Origin: CAXMMR01 sp965198995
GTDB taxonomy: Bacteria; Pseudomonadota; Alphaproteobacteria; Acetobacterales; Acetobacteraceae
DNA: 64,000 nt
Direction of reading: 5' to 3'
Assembly: GCA_965198995.1 (NCBI GenBank)
Contig: CBDAQG010000002.1
Span: 1,798,001 to 1,862,000 of the forward strand
Shown: one piece after another, positions 7,899 through 15,677 of the stretch
How the letters are laid out: each line of letters opens with the position of its first letter
Position numbering within the stretch: position 1 is the stretch's first letter
Position numbers and translations under genes: made by a program
Notes under the pieces: model-generated
What the model was told of the DNA's origin: nothing
Database searches by the model: none
The model's input: the letters and a program-made list of their open reading frames with translations, nothing else

Positions 7899-8567
7899 AT
7901 GCCACTTGACGTGCAGGAGACCGGGACGGTGGAGGCGCCGACGCATGACTGTCGGCTCTGCCCGCGCCTGGTCAGCTACCGCGAGCAGAACCGGCAGGCG
8001 CATCCGGACTGGTTCAACGGCCCGGTGCCGAGCTGGGGGCCGTTCGCCAGCCAGCTGCTGATCGTCGGCATGGCGCCCGGGGTCAAGGGCGCCAACCGCA
8101 CCGGCCGGCCGTTCACCGGCGACCATGCCGGGGTGCTGCTTTACGAGACGCTGCTCGAAACGGGCCTTGCGCGCGGCCATTACGGCGCCGAGGCCGATGA
8201 CGGGCTGGAGCTGACCGGTTGCCGCATCATCAACGCCGTGCGCTGCGTGCCGCCAGCCAACCTGCCGGTGCCGGCCGAGGTCACCACCTGCAACCGCTTC
8301 CTCGCCGCCGAGCTGCAGGCGATGCCCAACCTGGCCGCCGTGCTGTGCCTGGGCGTGCTGTCGCACGCCGCGGTGCTGAAGGCCTGCGGCATCCCGCCCA
8401 GCCGCATCCGCTTTCGCCACGGCCAGATGCACCAGCTGCCCGACGGCCTGATCCTCGCCGACAGCTACCACGTCTCGCGCTACAACACCTCGACGCGCAA
8501 GCTGACGACCGACATGTTCCGCCAGGTGGTGCGCGACGTGTCGGAGCAGATCGACCCGGTTGCCTGA
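7899..8567 (+). CDS. Uracil-DNA glycosylase, family 5 (UDGb type)
   Basis: This enzyme removes uracil and other deaminated bases from DNA to begin base-excision repair. It has 222 residues. Motif GMAPGVKGANRTGRPFTGD (57-75) is the family-5 form of the first catalytic motif, and SYHVSRYNTSTRKLT near the C-terminus is the DNA-binding His-Ser motif. Four cysteines (18, 21, 116, 131) are placed as in the 4Fe-4S enzymes of families 4 and 5. The start is ATG 7899. The next gene on the strand, 81 bases on, is a LOV photoreceptor. Confidence 0.92.
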   Translation: MPLDVQETGTVEAPTHDCRLCPRLVSYREQNRQAHPDWFNGPVPSWGPFASQLLIVGMAPGVKGANRTGRPFTGDHAGVLLYETLLETGLARGHYGAEADDGLELTGCRIINAVRCVPPANLPVPAEVTTCNRFLAAELQAMPNLAAVLCLGVLSHAAVLKACGIPPSRIRFRHGQMHQLPDGLILADSYHVSRYNTSTRKLTTDMFRQVVRDVSEQIDPVA

Positions 8568-8648
8568 ACGCCGCCGCGACCGCGCCAAACGCTGGACCTA
8601 CGCGCCCCTGCCCGCCTAACCTCAGGCAAACGGGAGGATCTGTCGGCA

Positions 8649-9230
8649 ATGTCCGCGCACGCCATCCACCACGCCCTGACCACGGCGATGATGCACAGCA
8701 CCGCGCCAATGGTGCTCAGCGATCCCGCTTTGCCCGACTGCCCGATGGTGGCGGTCAACCAGGCCTTCGTTGACCTGACCGGCTACGCCCATGCCGACCT
8801 CGTCGGTCGCAACTGCCGCTTTCTTCAGGGCCCGAAGACCGATCCGATCTCGCCGCGCCGCATCCGCACCTGCCTTGATGCGGGCAGCGGCTGCATCGAA
8901 TGGATCGTCAACTACCGGCGTGACGGCACGGCCTTCTACAACCTGCTGTTCATCTCGCCAGTGCGCGACCTGGACGGAACGCTGCTCTACTTCTTCGGCA
9001 ATCAGCTCGACATCACCTGCGGCATGCCGGACTGGCTGGCCGAAGTCAGCATCGGCAGCGCCCACGTCGTGCCAGCCCTGGAGCACGAGTTCCACGCCCT
9101 GCTGCACCAGGTCGACCTGGCCGAAAAGGTCCAGGCGCTGCAATCGATCATCACCGCGGCGCATCGCCTGGCCGAGATCTCGGTCAGCCTGGAGCCCGGA
9201 ACGCTGCAGCAACTCGCGCACGCAGGGTAG
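8649..9230 (+). CDS. Short LOV-domain photoreceptor protein
   Basis: A 193-residue protein made of a single LOV (blue-light, flavin-binding PAS) domain plus a C-terminal helical region. The diagnostic GRNCRFLQG (53-61) contains the photoactive Cys56. The flavin-contacting residues Asn88 (NYRRDG), Asn98 (FYN) and Gln119 (FFGNQLD) are all present, so a normal photocycle is expected. No kinase, EAL, GGDEF or DNA-binding domain follows; residues about 140-190 look like amphipathic helices suited to dimer signalling. A GGGAGG ribosome site lies about 11 bases before ATG 8649. The stop codon directly abuts a composite repeat. Confidence 0.92.
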   Translation: MSAHAIHHALTTAMMHSTAPMVLSDPALPDCPMVAVNQAFVDLTGYAHADLVGRNCRFLQGPKTDPISPRRIRTCLDAGSGCIEWIVNYRRDGTAFYNLLFISPVRDLDGTLLYFFGNQLDITCGMPDWLAEVSIGSAHVVPALEHEFHALLHQVDLAEKVQALQSIITAAHRLAEISVSLEPGTLQQLAHAG

Positions 9231-9465
9231 GCCAGGAGCTCTGCTCCTGGACCCGTCGCGCGCCAGCGTGCATTTGCACGACGGGGCGGCGCCCCCAGAC
9301 CCGCATCCGTTAGAGTTTAGAGTCTAGAGGGCTCTTTCTTGCCCGGCGAAGCCACTCAACCCTGCATCCACGCCACTGACCTCGCCTTGGGATCATGAAT
9401 AAGGAATGGATTTTAAAGGCTCCGCCTTTAATGGGGTCCAGGGGCAAAGCCCCTGGCCTTGCTTG
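9231..9465. repeat. Composite palindromic repeat, copy 1 (family A)
   Basis: Fills the whole gap between the convergent LOV and DAHP synthase genes, touching both stop codons. One end carries the hairpin CCAGGAGC/GCTCCTGG and GGGGCGGCGCCCCC. The middle carries GGCGAAGCCACTCAA. The other end carries AAAGGCTCCGCCTTT followed by CCAGGGGC/GCCCCTGG. The same modules in the same order recur at about 15 other places in the window, in both orientations. Its position suggests a bidirectional terminator. Confidence 0.85.
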
Positions 9466-10893
9466 CTACTGCGTCCCCCCGCGCCGCCGCGCCTTCAGCT
9501 CCGCGGCAATCAGGAAGGCCAGCTCCAGCGACTGCTCGGCGTTCAGCCGTGGGTCGCAGAAGGTTTCGTAGCGTCGTGCGAGGTCGATTTCGGTGAGCTG
9601 GTGGGCGCCGCCGACGCACTCGGTCACCGGCTGTCCGGTCATTTCGACATGCACGCCGCCGGGGCGCAGGCCGTGCGCGGCGAAGACGTCGAAGAAGCCG
9701 CGCATTTCGGCCAGGATCGCCTCGAACGAGCGCGTCTTGAGCACCGGCGCGCCGGGCTCTGACGTTGCCACCGTATTGCCGTGCATCGGATCGCACAGCC
9801 ACAGCACTCGGCGCTGCTGGCGCAGCACCGCCTCGAGCAGCGGCGGCAGGTGGGTCGCGACTTTGGTGGCGCCCATCCGGCTGATCAGGGTCAGCCGTCC
9901 GGGCTCGTCATCGGGGTCGAGGATGTCGATCAGCCGCAGCAGGTCGTCGGCCGTGGTGCTCGGCCCGACCTTGAGCCCGAGCGGGTTGCGCACGCCGCGC
10001 AGGAACTCGACATGGGCGCCGTCCGCCTGGCGGGTGCGGTCGCCGACCCAGAGGAAGTGCGCCGAGCAGTCGTACCAGTCGCCGGAGGTTGAATCGACCC
10101 GCGTCATCGCCTGCTCGTAGGGCAGCAGCAGCGCCTCGTGGCTGGTGTAGAACTCGGTCTCGCGGATGTGGGTGGTGTTGTCGCTGCTCATGCCGCAGGC
10201 GGCCATGAAGCCCAGCGTCTCGTCGATCCGGCCGGCGAGGTCCTGGTAGCGCGCGGCGAGCGGTGAGCGGGCGACGAAGTCGAGGTTCCAGCGATGCACC
10301 TCGTGCAGGTCGGCATAGCCGCCCGAGGCGAAGGCGCGCAGCAGGTTCAGCCGCCCGGCCGACTGGAAATACGCCTGCTCCATGCGCGCCGGGTCGGGCC
10401 GCCGGTCGGCCGCGGTAAAGGCCGGCCCGTTGATGATGTCGCCGCGGTAGCTCGGCAGGCTTTGCCCGTCCTGCGTCTCCTCGTCGGCCGAGCGGGGTTT
10501 GGCGAACTGCCCGGCCATGCGGCCGATCTTGATCACCGGCAGGGTGGCGCCGAAAGTCAGCACGACGGCCATTTGCAGCAGCACGCGGAAGCTGTCGCGC
10601 ACGATGTTAGCGCTGAACTCGGAGAAGCTCTCGGCGCAATCGCCGCCCTGCAGCACGAAGGCGCGGCCGTCGGCGGCGGCGGCGAGCGCGCGCTTCAGCC
10701 GCCGCGCCTCGCCGGCGAACACCAGCGGCGGGTAGCCGCCGAGCCGTGCCTCCGCCGCCGCCAGCGCCGCCGCATCCGGGTAGCGCGGCATCTGCCGGCT
10801 CGGCCGCTCGCGCCAGCTTCCCGGCGACCAGCCCGGCGTCTGGGCCGCGGCGGGCGGCGCCAGCGGGCGCGAGATCGGTCGGTGTTCCGTCAT
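9466..10893 (-). CDS. 3-deoxy-7-phosphoheptulonate synthase, class II
   Basis: Class II DAHP synthase condenses phosphoenolpyruvate with erythrose-4-phosphate, the first step of aromatic amino-acid synthesis. The 475-residue length matches the plant/AroH-type class II family, not the roughly 350-residue class I enzymes. Diagnostic segments are FVLQGGDCAESF, SYRGDIINGPAF, HEALLLPYEQAMTR, NPLGLKVGP, LISRMGATKV, WLCDPMHGNT and GVHVEMTGQPVTECVGG. The metal-binding Cys, His, Glu and Asp are in place. It appears to be a single-gene unit flanked by a convergent LOV gene and a divergent lipoprotein gene. Confidence 0.96.
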   Translation of the reverse strand: MTEHRPISRPLAPPAAAQTPGWSPGSWRERPSRQMPRYPDAAALAAAEARLGGYPPLVFAGEARRLKRALAAAADGRAFVLQGGDCAESFSEFSANIVRDSFRVLLQMAVVLTFGATLPVIKIGRMAGQFAKPRSADEETQDGQSLPSYRGDIINGPAFTAADRRPDPARMEQAYFQSAGRLNLLRAFASGGYADLHEVHRWNLDFVARSPLAARYQDLAGRIDETLGFMAACGMSSDNTTHIRETEFYTSHEALLLPYEQAMTRVDSTSGDWYDCSAHFLWVGDRTRQADGAHVEFLRGVRNPLGLKVGPSTTADDLLRLIDILDPDDEPGRLTLISRMGATKVATHLPPLLEAVLRQQRRVLWLCDPMHGNTVATSEPGAPVLKTRSFEAILAEMRGFFDVFAAHGLRPGGVHVEMTGQPVTECVGGAHQLTEIDLARRYETFCDPRLNAEQSLELAFLIAAELKARRRGGTQ

Positions 10894-11088
10894 GGCTGCT
10901 GTCCCTGCGACCTGTCCGGTGCGTCGCTGCGTCGACGTATCAACCGCAAACGGACCATCCGTGGCAATCGCCGACGCCGCCTAGGTCGCGCGAAAGCGGC
11001 GCTGGCGGCGCATGCCTGCCCCGAGCCAAGCCTTCTCCAGCCGAAAGGCGCGTGCCACAAAGGCGGCAGGTAGCGGAGACGATATGGA

Positions 11089-11577
11089 ATGGCCGGCCCG
11101 ACACCGCCGACACTGCCCTGGGTGACGGCACAGGCGAGCCCGCTGGCCTGCCGGCTGGCCATCATGGCGCTGTCACTGATGCCGGCCGCCTGCGCCACCC
11201 GACCCGCGCCGGCGCCGGCGCCGCTCGCCCCCGCCAGCACCGACAGCGCCCACGCCGCCGTGCGCCGCTTCTTCGACCGCACCTACGCCGAGCAGTCGAC
11301 GCTGCGCTACAGCTACGCGCCGCTGATCCTCTCGCAGGTGCATATCGCCGGCATCACCGAGCGCGGCTACTTCCTGTGCGGCACGGTGCGCCCGGTCACC
11401 AAGGCCGAAACCTATGTCGGCCAGCAGATCTTCTTCGCCCACTTCAACCCGCTGGGCCAGGACGTGGTCGACAACGCCTCGGTGCAGCCGAACGGCCCGA
11501 GCGAGACCAGGGCGTTGTGCGGCGAGGCTTACGGCGCCGCCAACGTGCCGCTCGGCGACCTCATCGCCGGGCCGTGA
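11089..11577 (+). CDS. Putative lipoprotein of unknown function
   Basis: A 162-residue protein. Residues 17-35 form a hydrophobic signal ending LSLMPAACAT, a plausible but imperfect lipobox, followed by a Pro/Ala linker (37-52) and a soluble domain of about 105 residues with two cysteines. I recognise no family. The gap to the divergent DAHP synthase (10894-11088) should hold both promoters; I see no other gene there. A frameshifted monooxygenase-like gene follows 52 bases downstream. Confidence 0.6.
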   Translation: MAGPTPPTLPWVTAQASPLACRLAIMALSLMPAACATRPAPAPAPLAPASTDSAHAAVRRFFDRTYAEQSTLRYSYAPLILSQVHIAGITERGYFLCGTVRPVTKAETYVGQQIFFAHFNPLGQDVVDNASVQPNGPSETRALCGEAYGAANVPLGDLIAGP

Positions 11578-11629
11578 CCCGGTCCGAGCGTAGCCCCGGC
11601 TCAGGCCGTCACCACCACGGGGATCCGAA

Positions 11630-11955
11630 ATGACGGAAACGCCGGCCCTGCTGATCTACACCACCTACCGTCTCCTGCCCGATGACGTGGCAGCCTTCCG
11701 GTCGCTCGCCTGGCGCATGGCGACGGCGGCGAAAGCGCGCGATGGCTGCGTCTTCCTTGACGGTGCTCAGGATGCCAATGACCCGGCCACCTTCCGGCTG
11801 ATCGAGGGTGGCGGGACCAGGCGGCGTTGGATGCACATGGCGCCAGCGGCGAGTTCCAGGCCGTGCTGAAGGATGCTGCGGCACTCGGCATCGTCGGCCG
11901 TTCGATCGACGTCTACTCGGTCGCGGGGAAGCAGACGGTCGAGATGCCGTCATGA
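11630..11955 (+). pseudogene. Frameshifted antibiotic-biosynthesis-monooxygenase (ABM) domain gene
   Basis: The frame opened at ATG 11630 reads MTETPALLIYTTYRLLPDDV, then typical ABM residues to FRLIEG near 11815. It then runs into a Gly/Arg-rich unnatural tail ending at 11869. If one base is assumed missing next to the GAGGGTGGCGGG run, the reading continues in another frame as WRDQAALDAHGASGEF, then VLKDAAALGIVGRSIDVYSV, to TGA 11953-11955. This restores a protein of about 108 residues, the normal size of ABM-fold heme or quinol monooxygenases. It is either a real inactivating deletion or a sequencing error at a G-rich run. Confidence 0.75.
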
Positions 11956-11971
11956 TCACCCTGCGCCTCCG

Positions 11972-12802
11972 TCAGCCGCCGAGCCCGACGAACCCGCGCG
12001 TGTCCTGCCACGTCGGCGCCAGGAACCGCAGCGGTGCGGCGATGGCGCCGATGATCTCGACATGGTTGACGCCAGGATAAATCCGCTCCGCCACCGGCCG
12101 GCCGGCGGCGCGCAAGCGGGTGGCGAGCGACTCGGTGTTCCGCGGCTGTACCGTGCGGTCGGCGGTGCCGGCGGCGAGGAAGAACGGCGGCGCCGCGGCG
12201 TCCACAAAGTTGACCGGCTGGGTGTGCTCGCGCGGCGGCGGGCCGAAGATGTCGCGGAGCTGGTCGGTGTCGAGCGGCAGAAAATCGTATGGCCCGGCCA
12301 GGCCGATGACGCCGCGCAGCCGGCGGCGGTCAAGGCCGGCCGCGGCGAGCCACTGCGGATCAAGGCCGAGCATGGCGGCATTGTAGGCGCCGGCCGAGTG
12401 CCCCATCAGGAACGGCGGTCCCGCGCCGCCATGCTCGGCCGCATGCCGCGCCGCCCAGGCCGTCGCCAGCGCGCAATCCTGCAGAAAGCTCGGAAACCGC
12501 ACCGCGGGGTAGAGCCGGTAGTCCGGGATCACCACCACGGCGCCGGCGCCGGCGAGCGCACCGCCGACGAAGCGATAGAGTGCGCGGCTGCCGTCGGTCC
12601 AGCCGCCGCCATAGAGGAAGACGATCACCGGCGCCGGCCGGCGCCCCGGCGCGGGGGCGTAGACGTCAAGGCGATGGCGCGGCTCGGGACCGTAGACGAT
12701 GCCGTCGGCGACCAGGTGATCTGGGGCCAGGTCGTTCAAGATGCGGACGGGCGAGCAGCGGGCGGTCAGCAACAGGCTCGCGGTGAAGAGGCGGCGAGAC
12801 AG
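11972..12802 (-). CDS. Alpha/beta hydrolase (esterase/lipase, HSL-like)
   Basis: A secreted or lipid-anchored esterase of about 276 residues. Motifs are VFLYGGGWTDGS (oxyanion HGG-type loop), nucleophile GHSAGAYNAA, Asp in ADRTVQ and His in GVNHVEI, completing a Ser-Asp-His triad. The N-terminus LSRRLFTASLLLTARC looks like a short signal with a Cys. The frame is open to 12982, but that part is composite repeat. The last gene-like codon is CTG 12802, and no ATG or GTG fits between the repeat and the signal. The start is therefore uncertain; the repeat may have replaced the original start. Confidence 0.83.
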   Translation of the reverse strand: MSRRLFTASLLLTARCSPVRILNDLAPDHLVADGIVYGPEPRHRLDVYAPAPGRRPAPVIVFLYGGGWTDGSRALYRFVGGALAGAGAVVVIPDYRLYPAVRFPSFLQDCALATAWAARHAAEHGGAGPPFLMGHSAGAYNAAMLGLDPQWLAAAGLDRRRLRGVIGLAGPYDFLPLDTDQLRDIFGPPPREHTQPVNFVDAAAPPFFLAAGTADRTVQPRNTESLATRLRAAGRPVAERIYPGVNHVEIIGAIAAPLRFLAPTWQDTRGFVGLGG

Positions 12803-13006
12803 GCCAGAGGCTCTGCCTCTGGACTCCGCTGGGGCCGCGGGCCCCAGACCCCGTTTATTGAGGGGATCAGCATCGTCATTTCTGTCGGGCGAAGCCTTCA
12901 GATCCTCAAACCACCTTGCAGGAACCGCCCGCAATACCAAGAAAGAAATGGATTTTAAAGGCTCCGCCTTTAATGGGGTCAAGGGGCAAGGCCCCTTGCC
13001 TTGCCT
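12803..13006. repeat. Composite palindromic repeat, copy 2 (family A)
   Basis: Runs from the first codons of the esterase gene to the stop codon of the Old Yellow Enzyme gene, both on the minus strand. The modules are CCAGAGGC/GCCTCTGG, a GGGGCC palindrome, the TTCAGATCCTCAAACC spacer, AAAGGCTCCGCCTTT, and a GGGGCAAGGCCCC hairpin. There is no coding potential apart from the read-through reading frames. Confidence 0.85.
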
Positions 13007-14086
13007 TCAGGCCGCCAGGCTCGGGTAATCCAGGTAGCCCACCTCGCCCCGCGAGTACCAGGTCGCCGCCACGTCCTTGTTCAGCGGCGCGCCCTGGCGC
13101 AGGCGCTCCGGCAGGTCCGGGTTGGCGATGTAGGTGCGGCCAAAGGCGATCGCGTCGGCCACCCCGCTATCCATCGCCGCCTGCGCGGTGTCGCCGAGGT
13201 AGTCCGCGTTCAGCACCAGCGTGCGGCTGAAGGCGCGGCGGATCTCGGGTGCGACCGGCGGGAAGGCGGCGCGGCTGAAGGTGCCCGCCTCGTTCGGCTC
13301 GCGCAGCTCCAGGAACGCGACGCCGACCTCGTCCAGCGCGCGGGCGGCGGCGGTGAACAGCGGCACCGGCTCGGGATCCCCCACCCCCTGGATCGGCTCG
13401 TTCGGCGACAGCCGCACCCCGGTGCGCGACGCCCCGATGGCGTCGACCACCGTCTGCGCCACCTCGCGCAGCAGCCGCACCCGGTTCTCGATCGGCCCGC
13501 CATACGCATCGGTGCGATGGTTGGCGCCGGAGCGCAGGAACTGGTCGATCAGGTAACCATTCGCGGCATGGATCTGCACGCCGTCAAAGCCGGCGGCGAC
13601 GGCGTTGCGGGCGGCGCGATCATAGTCGGCGAGCACGCGCGGGATGTCGTCGAGCTCGAGCGCCCGTGCCTCGGCATAGGGCTGCTTGCCATCATAGGTG
13701 TGCGCCTGGTTCGGCCCCGTCGTCGCCGAGGACGAGACCGGCGCAGCGCCGCCGAGGAAGCTCGGATGCACCAGCCGGCCCATATGCCAGAGCTGGCAGA
13801 CGATCCGCCCGCCGGCCGCGCGCACCGCGTCCACCACCGGCCGCCACGCCTCGACCTGCGCCGCCGACCAGATCCCCGGCGCATACGGCCAGCCGAGACC
13901 CTCCTGAGTGATCCCGGTCGCCTCGCTGATGATCAGGCCGGCCGAGGCGCGCTGGGCGTAGTATTGCGCCATGATCGGCGTCGCCAGATGCTCGCGGGTG
14001 CCGCGGCCGCGCGTCAGCGGCGCCATCAGGATGCGGTTCGGCGCCTCGATGGCGCCGATGGTGATCGGATCGAACAGGCTTGCCAT
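13007..14086 (-). CDS. Alkene reductase, Old Yellow Enzyme family
   Basis: FMN-dependent ene-reductase of 359 residues that reduces activated C=C bonds with NAD(P)H. The start is ATG 14086 after a GGGAGAG ribosome site. Features are LFDPITIGAIEAPNRILMAPLTR at the N-terminus, HMGR (substrate loop), GVQIHAANGYLIDQFLR with the catalytic His-Ala-Ala-Asn, NHRTDAYGGPIENR, and GVADAIAFGRTYIANPDL in the phosphate-binding region. The HAAN motif matches the NemA/XenB-type classical branch. It is probably monocistronic, with composite repeat copy 2 at its stop. Confidence 0.93.
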   Translation of the reverse strand: MASLFDPITIGAIEAPNRILMAPLTRGRGTREHLATPIMAQYYAQRASAGLIISEATGITQEGLGWPYAPGIWSAAQVEAWRPVVDAVRAAGGRIVCQLWHMGRLVHPSFLGGAAPVSSSATTGPNQAHTYDGKQPYAEARALELDDIPRVLADYDRAARNAVAAGFDGVQIHAANGYLIDQFLRSGANHRTDAYGGPIENRVRLLREVAQTVVDAIGASRTGVRLSPNEPIQGVGDPEPVPLFTAAARALDEVGVAFLELREPNEAGTFSRAAFPPVAPEIRRAFSRTLVLNADYLGDTAQAAMDSGVADAIAFGRTYIANPDLPERLRQGAPLNKDVAATWYSRGEVGYLDYPSLAA

Positions 14087-14220
14087 AGTCTCTCCCGTGC
14101 CGCGCCGCGTGCCGGCCGCACTGCGACATGGATGCCGGCGCAAAGCCGTTCAAGCCGGGCCCGGGCAGGGCTCCGTCCTGTCCGATTGCGCGTCGGCGGG
14201 GAAAGGGACAGATTTCACCG

Positions 14221-14328
14221 ATGATCAAGCTCGCCCTTGTCATGCTGCTGGCGCTCGCCGGCTGCGCCACCGACCCGAACGGACGCACTCCATGGCACCA
14301 GTACCTGCATGATCACGGGCTCGAATAG
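14221..14328 (+). CDS. Very small lipoprotein
   Basis: A 35-residue open frame starting at ATG 14221 with AAAGGGA 10 bases upstream. It opens MIKLALVMLLALAGCATDPN, a textbook lipoprotein signal with lipobox LAGC, leaving a mature peptide of about 20 residues. Its 3' end overlaps the start of the substrate-binding protein gene by 20 bases in another frame, so the two are probably translationally coupled. No family is recognised. Confidence 0.6.
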   Translation: MIKLALVMLLALAGCATDPNGRTPWHQYLHDHGLE

Positions 14329-15412
14329 CCGCGCCGCGGCGCTCGGCGCGCTGCTGCTGGCCGCCGGCCACGCCCGGGCGGCGACGCCGATCGCCGTGGT
14401 CGGCCCGATGACCGGCTCGAACGCCGCCTTCGGCGCCCAGATGCGGCTCGGCGCCGAGCAGGCCGTGCACGACATCAATGCCGCCGGCGGCGTGCTCGGC
14501 CAGCCGGTGACGTTGGCGGTCGGCGACGACGCCTGCGACCCGCGCCAGGCAGTCTCGGTCGCCAACGAGATGGCCGGCCGCGGCGTCGTGTTCGTCGACG
14601 GCGAGTTCTGCTCGGGCAGCTCGATCCCGGCCAGCCACGTCTACACCGAGGAGAGCGTGCTGCAGATCTCGCCCGCCTCGACCAACCCGGACTTCACCGA
14701 CAAGGGTGCCTGGAACACGCTGCGCACCTGCGGACGGGACGACCAGCAGGGCGCGGTCGCCGCCGCCTACATCGCCGCGCATGACCGCGGCGCCACCATC
14801 GCCATCCTGGACGACAACTCCGCCTACGGCCACGGCCTGGCCGAGCAGACCCGGAAAGCGCTGAACGCCGCCGGCGTGAAGGAGGCGCTGGACGCCACCT
14901 ACACTCCCGGCGAGAAGGACTACTCCGCCCTCGTCAGCCGCCTCCGCCAGGCCAACGCGACCCTGGTCTACATCGGCGGCTACCATCCGGAGATCGGCCT
15001 GATCGCCCGCCAGGCGCGCGCGCAAGGCTACGCGCCGGTGATTTTCGGCGGCGACGCGCTGGTCACCGACGACTACCGGCAGGTCGCCGGGCCCGCCGCC
15101 ACCGGCACCCTGATGACCTTCCCGCCCGATCCGCGCCGACTGGCCTCGGCGGCGCCGATCGTCGCCGAGTTCACGGCGCAGAAGGTCAACCCAGAGGGTT
15201 ACGTGCTCTACAGCTACGCGACGGTGCAGGTCTGGGCCGAGGCCGCCAAGAAGGCCGGCAGCACCGACGCCCAGAAGGTGGCGGCGGCGCTGCACGATGG
15301 CACGCCCTATCAGACGGTGGTCGGCCCGATCAGCTTCGACGCCAAGGGCGATCCGAAGGGCAGCGGCTACGTCGTCTACGCCTGGGGCAAGGACGGCTAC
15401 GGCCAGCTCTGA
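14309..15412 (+). CDS. Branched-chain amino-acid type ABC transporter substrate-binding protein
   Basis: A periplasmic binding protein (367 residues) of the LivK / type I fold family. The signal peptide spans residues 1-25 (ALGALLLAAGHARA). The mature part begins TPIAVVGPMTGSNAAFGAQM and contains EFCSGSSIPASHVY, GRDDQQGAVAAAYIA, TYTPGEKDYSALVSRL and GGYHPEIGLIARQA, all typical of branched-chain amino-acid or amide binding proteins. No permease or ATPase genes (livHMGF) lie nearby, so it is an orphan. The start is ATG 14309, inside the tiny lipoprotein gene. A strong hairpin follows its stop. Confidence 0.9.
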   Translation: MITGSNSRAAALGALLLAAGHARAATPIAVVGPMTGSNAAFGAQMRLGAEQAVHDINAAGGVLGQPVTLAVGDDACDPRQAVSVANEMAGRGVVFVDGEFCSGSSIPASHVYTEESVLQISPASTNPDFTDKGAWNTLRTCGRDDQQGAVAAAYIAAHDRGATIAILDDNSAYGHGLAEQTRKALNAAGVKEALDATYTPGEKDYSALVSRLRQANATLVYIGGYHPEIGLIARQARAQGYAPVIFGGDALVTDDYRQVAGPAATGTLMTFPPDPRRLASAAPIVAEFTAQKVNPEGYVLYSYATVQVWAEAAKKAGSTDAQKVAAALHDGTPYQTVVGPISFDAKGDPKGSGYVVYAWGKDGYGQL

Positions 15413-15417
15413 ACGCG

Positions 15418-15444
15418 AAACGGGCGCCGCAAGGGCGCCCGTTT
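15418..15444. terminator. Hairpin terminator between convergent genes
   Basis: A perfect inverted repeat, AAACGGGCGCC, loop GCAA, GGGCGCCCGTTT. It starts five bases after the substrate-binding protein stop and lies 24 bases from the CsbD-like stop on the other strand. Being symmetric with flanking A and T runs, it can serve both convergent genes. Confidence 0.8.
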
Positions 15445-15468
15445 GCCAATCCTATTGGCGCCAGAGCG

Positions 15469-15654
15469 TCACTTCTTGACGGCGTCGCGCACTGCGTCCT
15501 TGGCTCCGCCGACCGTGTTTTGCACCTTGCCACCGGCCTTTTCTGCGGTGCCTTCGGCCTGCATTTTGGTGTCGCCGGTCACCTTGCCGGCAGCTTCCTT
15601 GAGCGAACCCTTGACCTGATGGCCGATACCGGCCGCGCGATCTTCGTCTACCAT
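15469..15654 (-). CDS. CsbD-like stress protein
   Basis: A 61-residue hydrophilic protein with the CsbD pattern: GIGHQVKGSLKEAAGKVTGD followed by KMQAEGTAEKAGGKVQNTVG. Family members are general-stress proteins of unknown biochemistry that are rich in Lys, Gly and Ala and probably disordered. The start is ATG 15654. It lies 23 bases downstream of the YbiB-like gene on the same strand but may have its own promoter; the shared terminator hairpin follows it. Confidence 0.85.
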   Translation of the reverse strand: MVDEDRAAGIGHQVKGSLKEAAGKVTGDTKMQAEGTAEKAGGKVQNTVGGAKDAVRDAVKK

Positions 15655-15677
15655 GTAAGCCTCCCTGGCTGTTGAGG

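Noticed and set aside
9231..9465. Insertion sequence or transposon
   Set aside because: No transposase frame, no target-site duplication visible, and the element is only about 200 bp of hairpins.
12803..12982. N-terminal extension of the esterase
   Set aside because: The codons are composite-repeat sequence seen at many other loci, so they are not evidence for a natural N-terminus.
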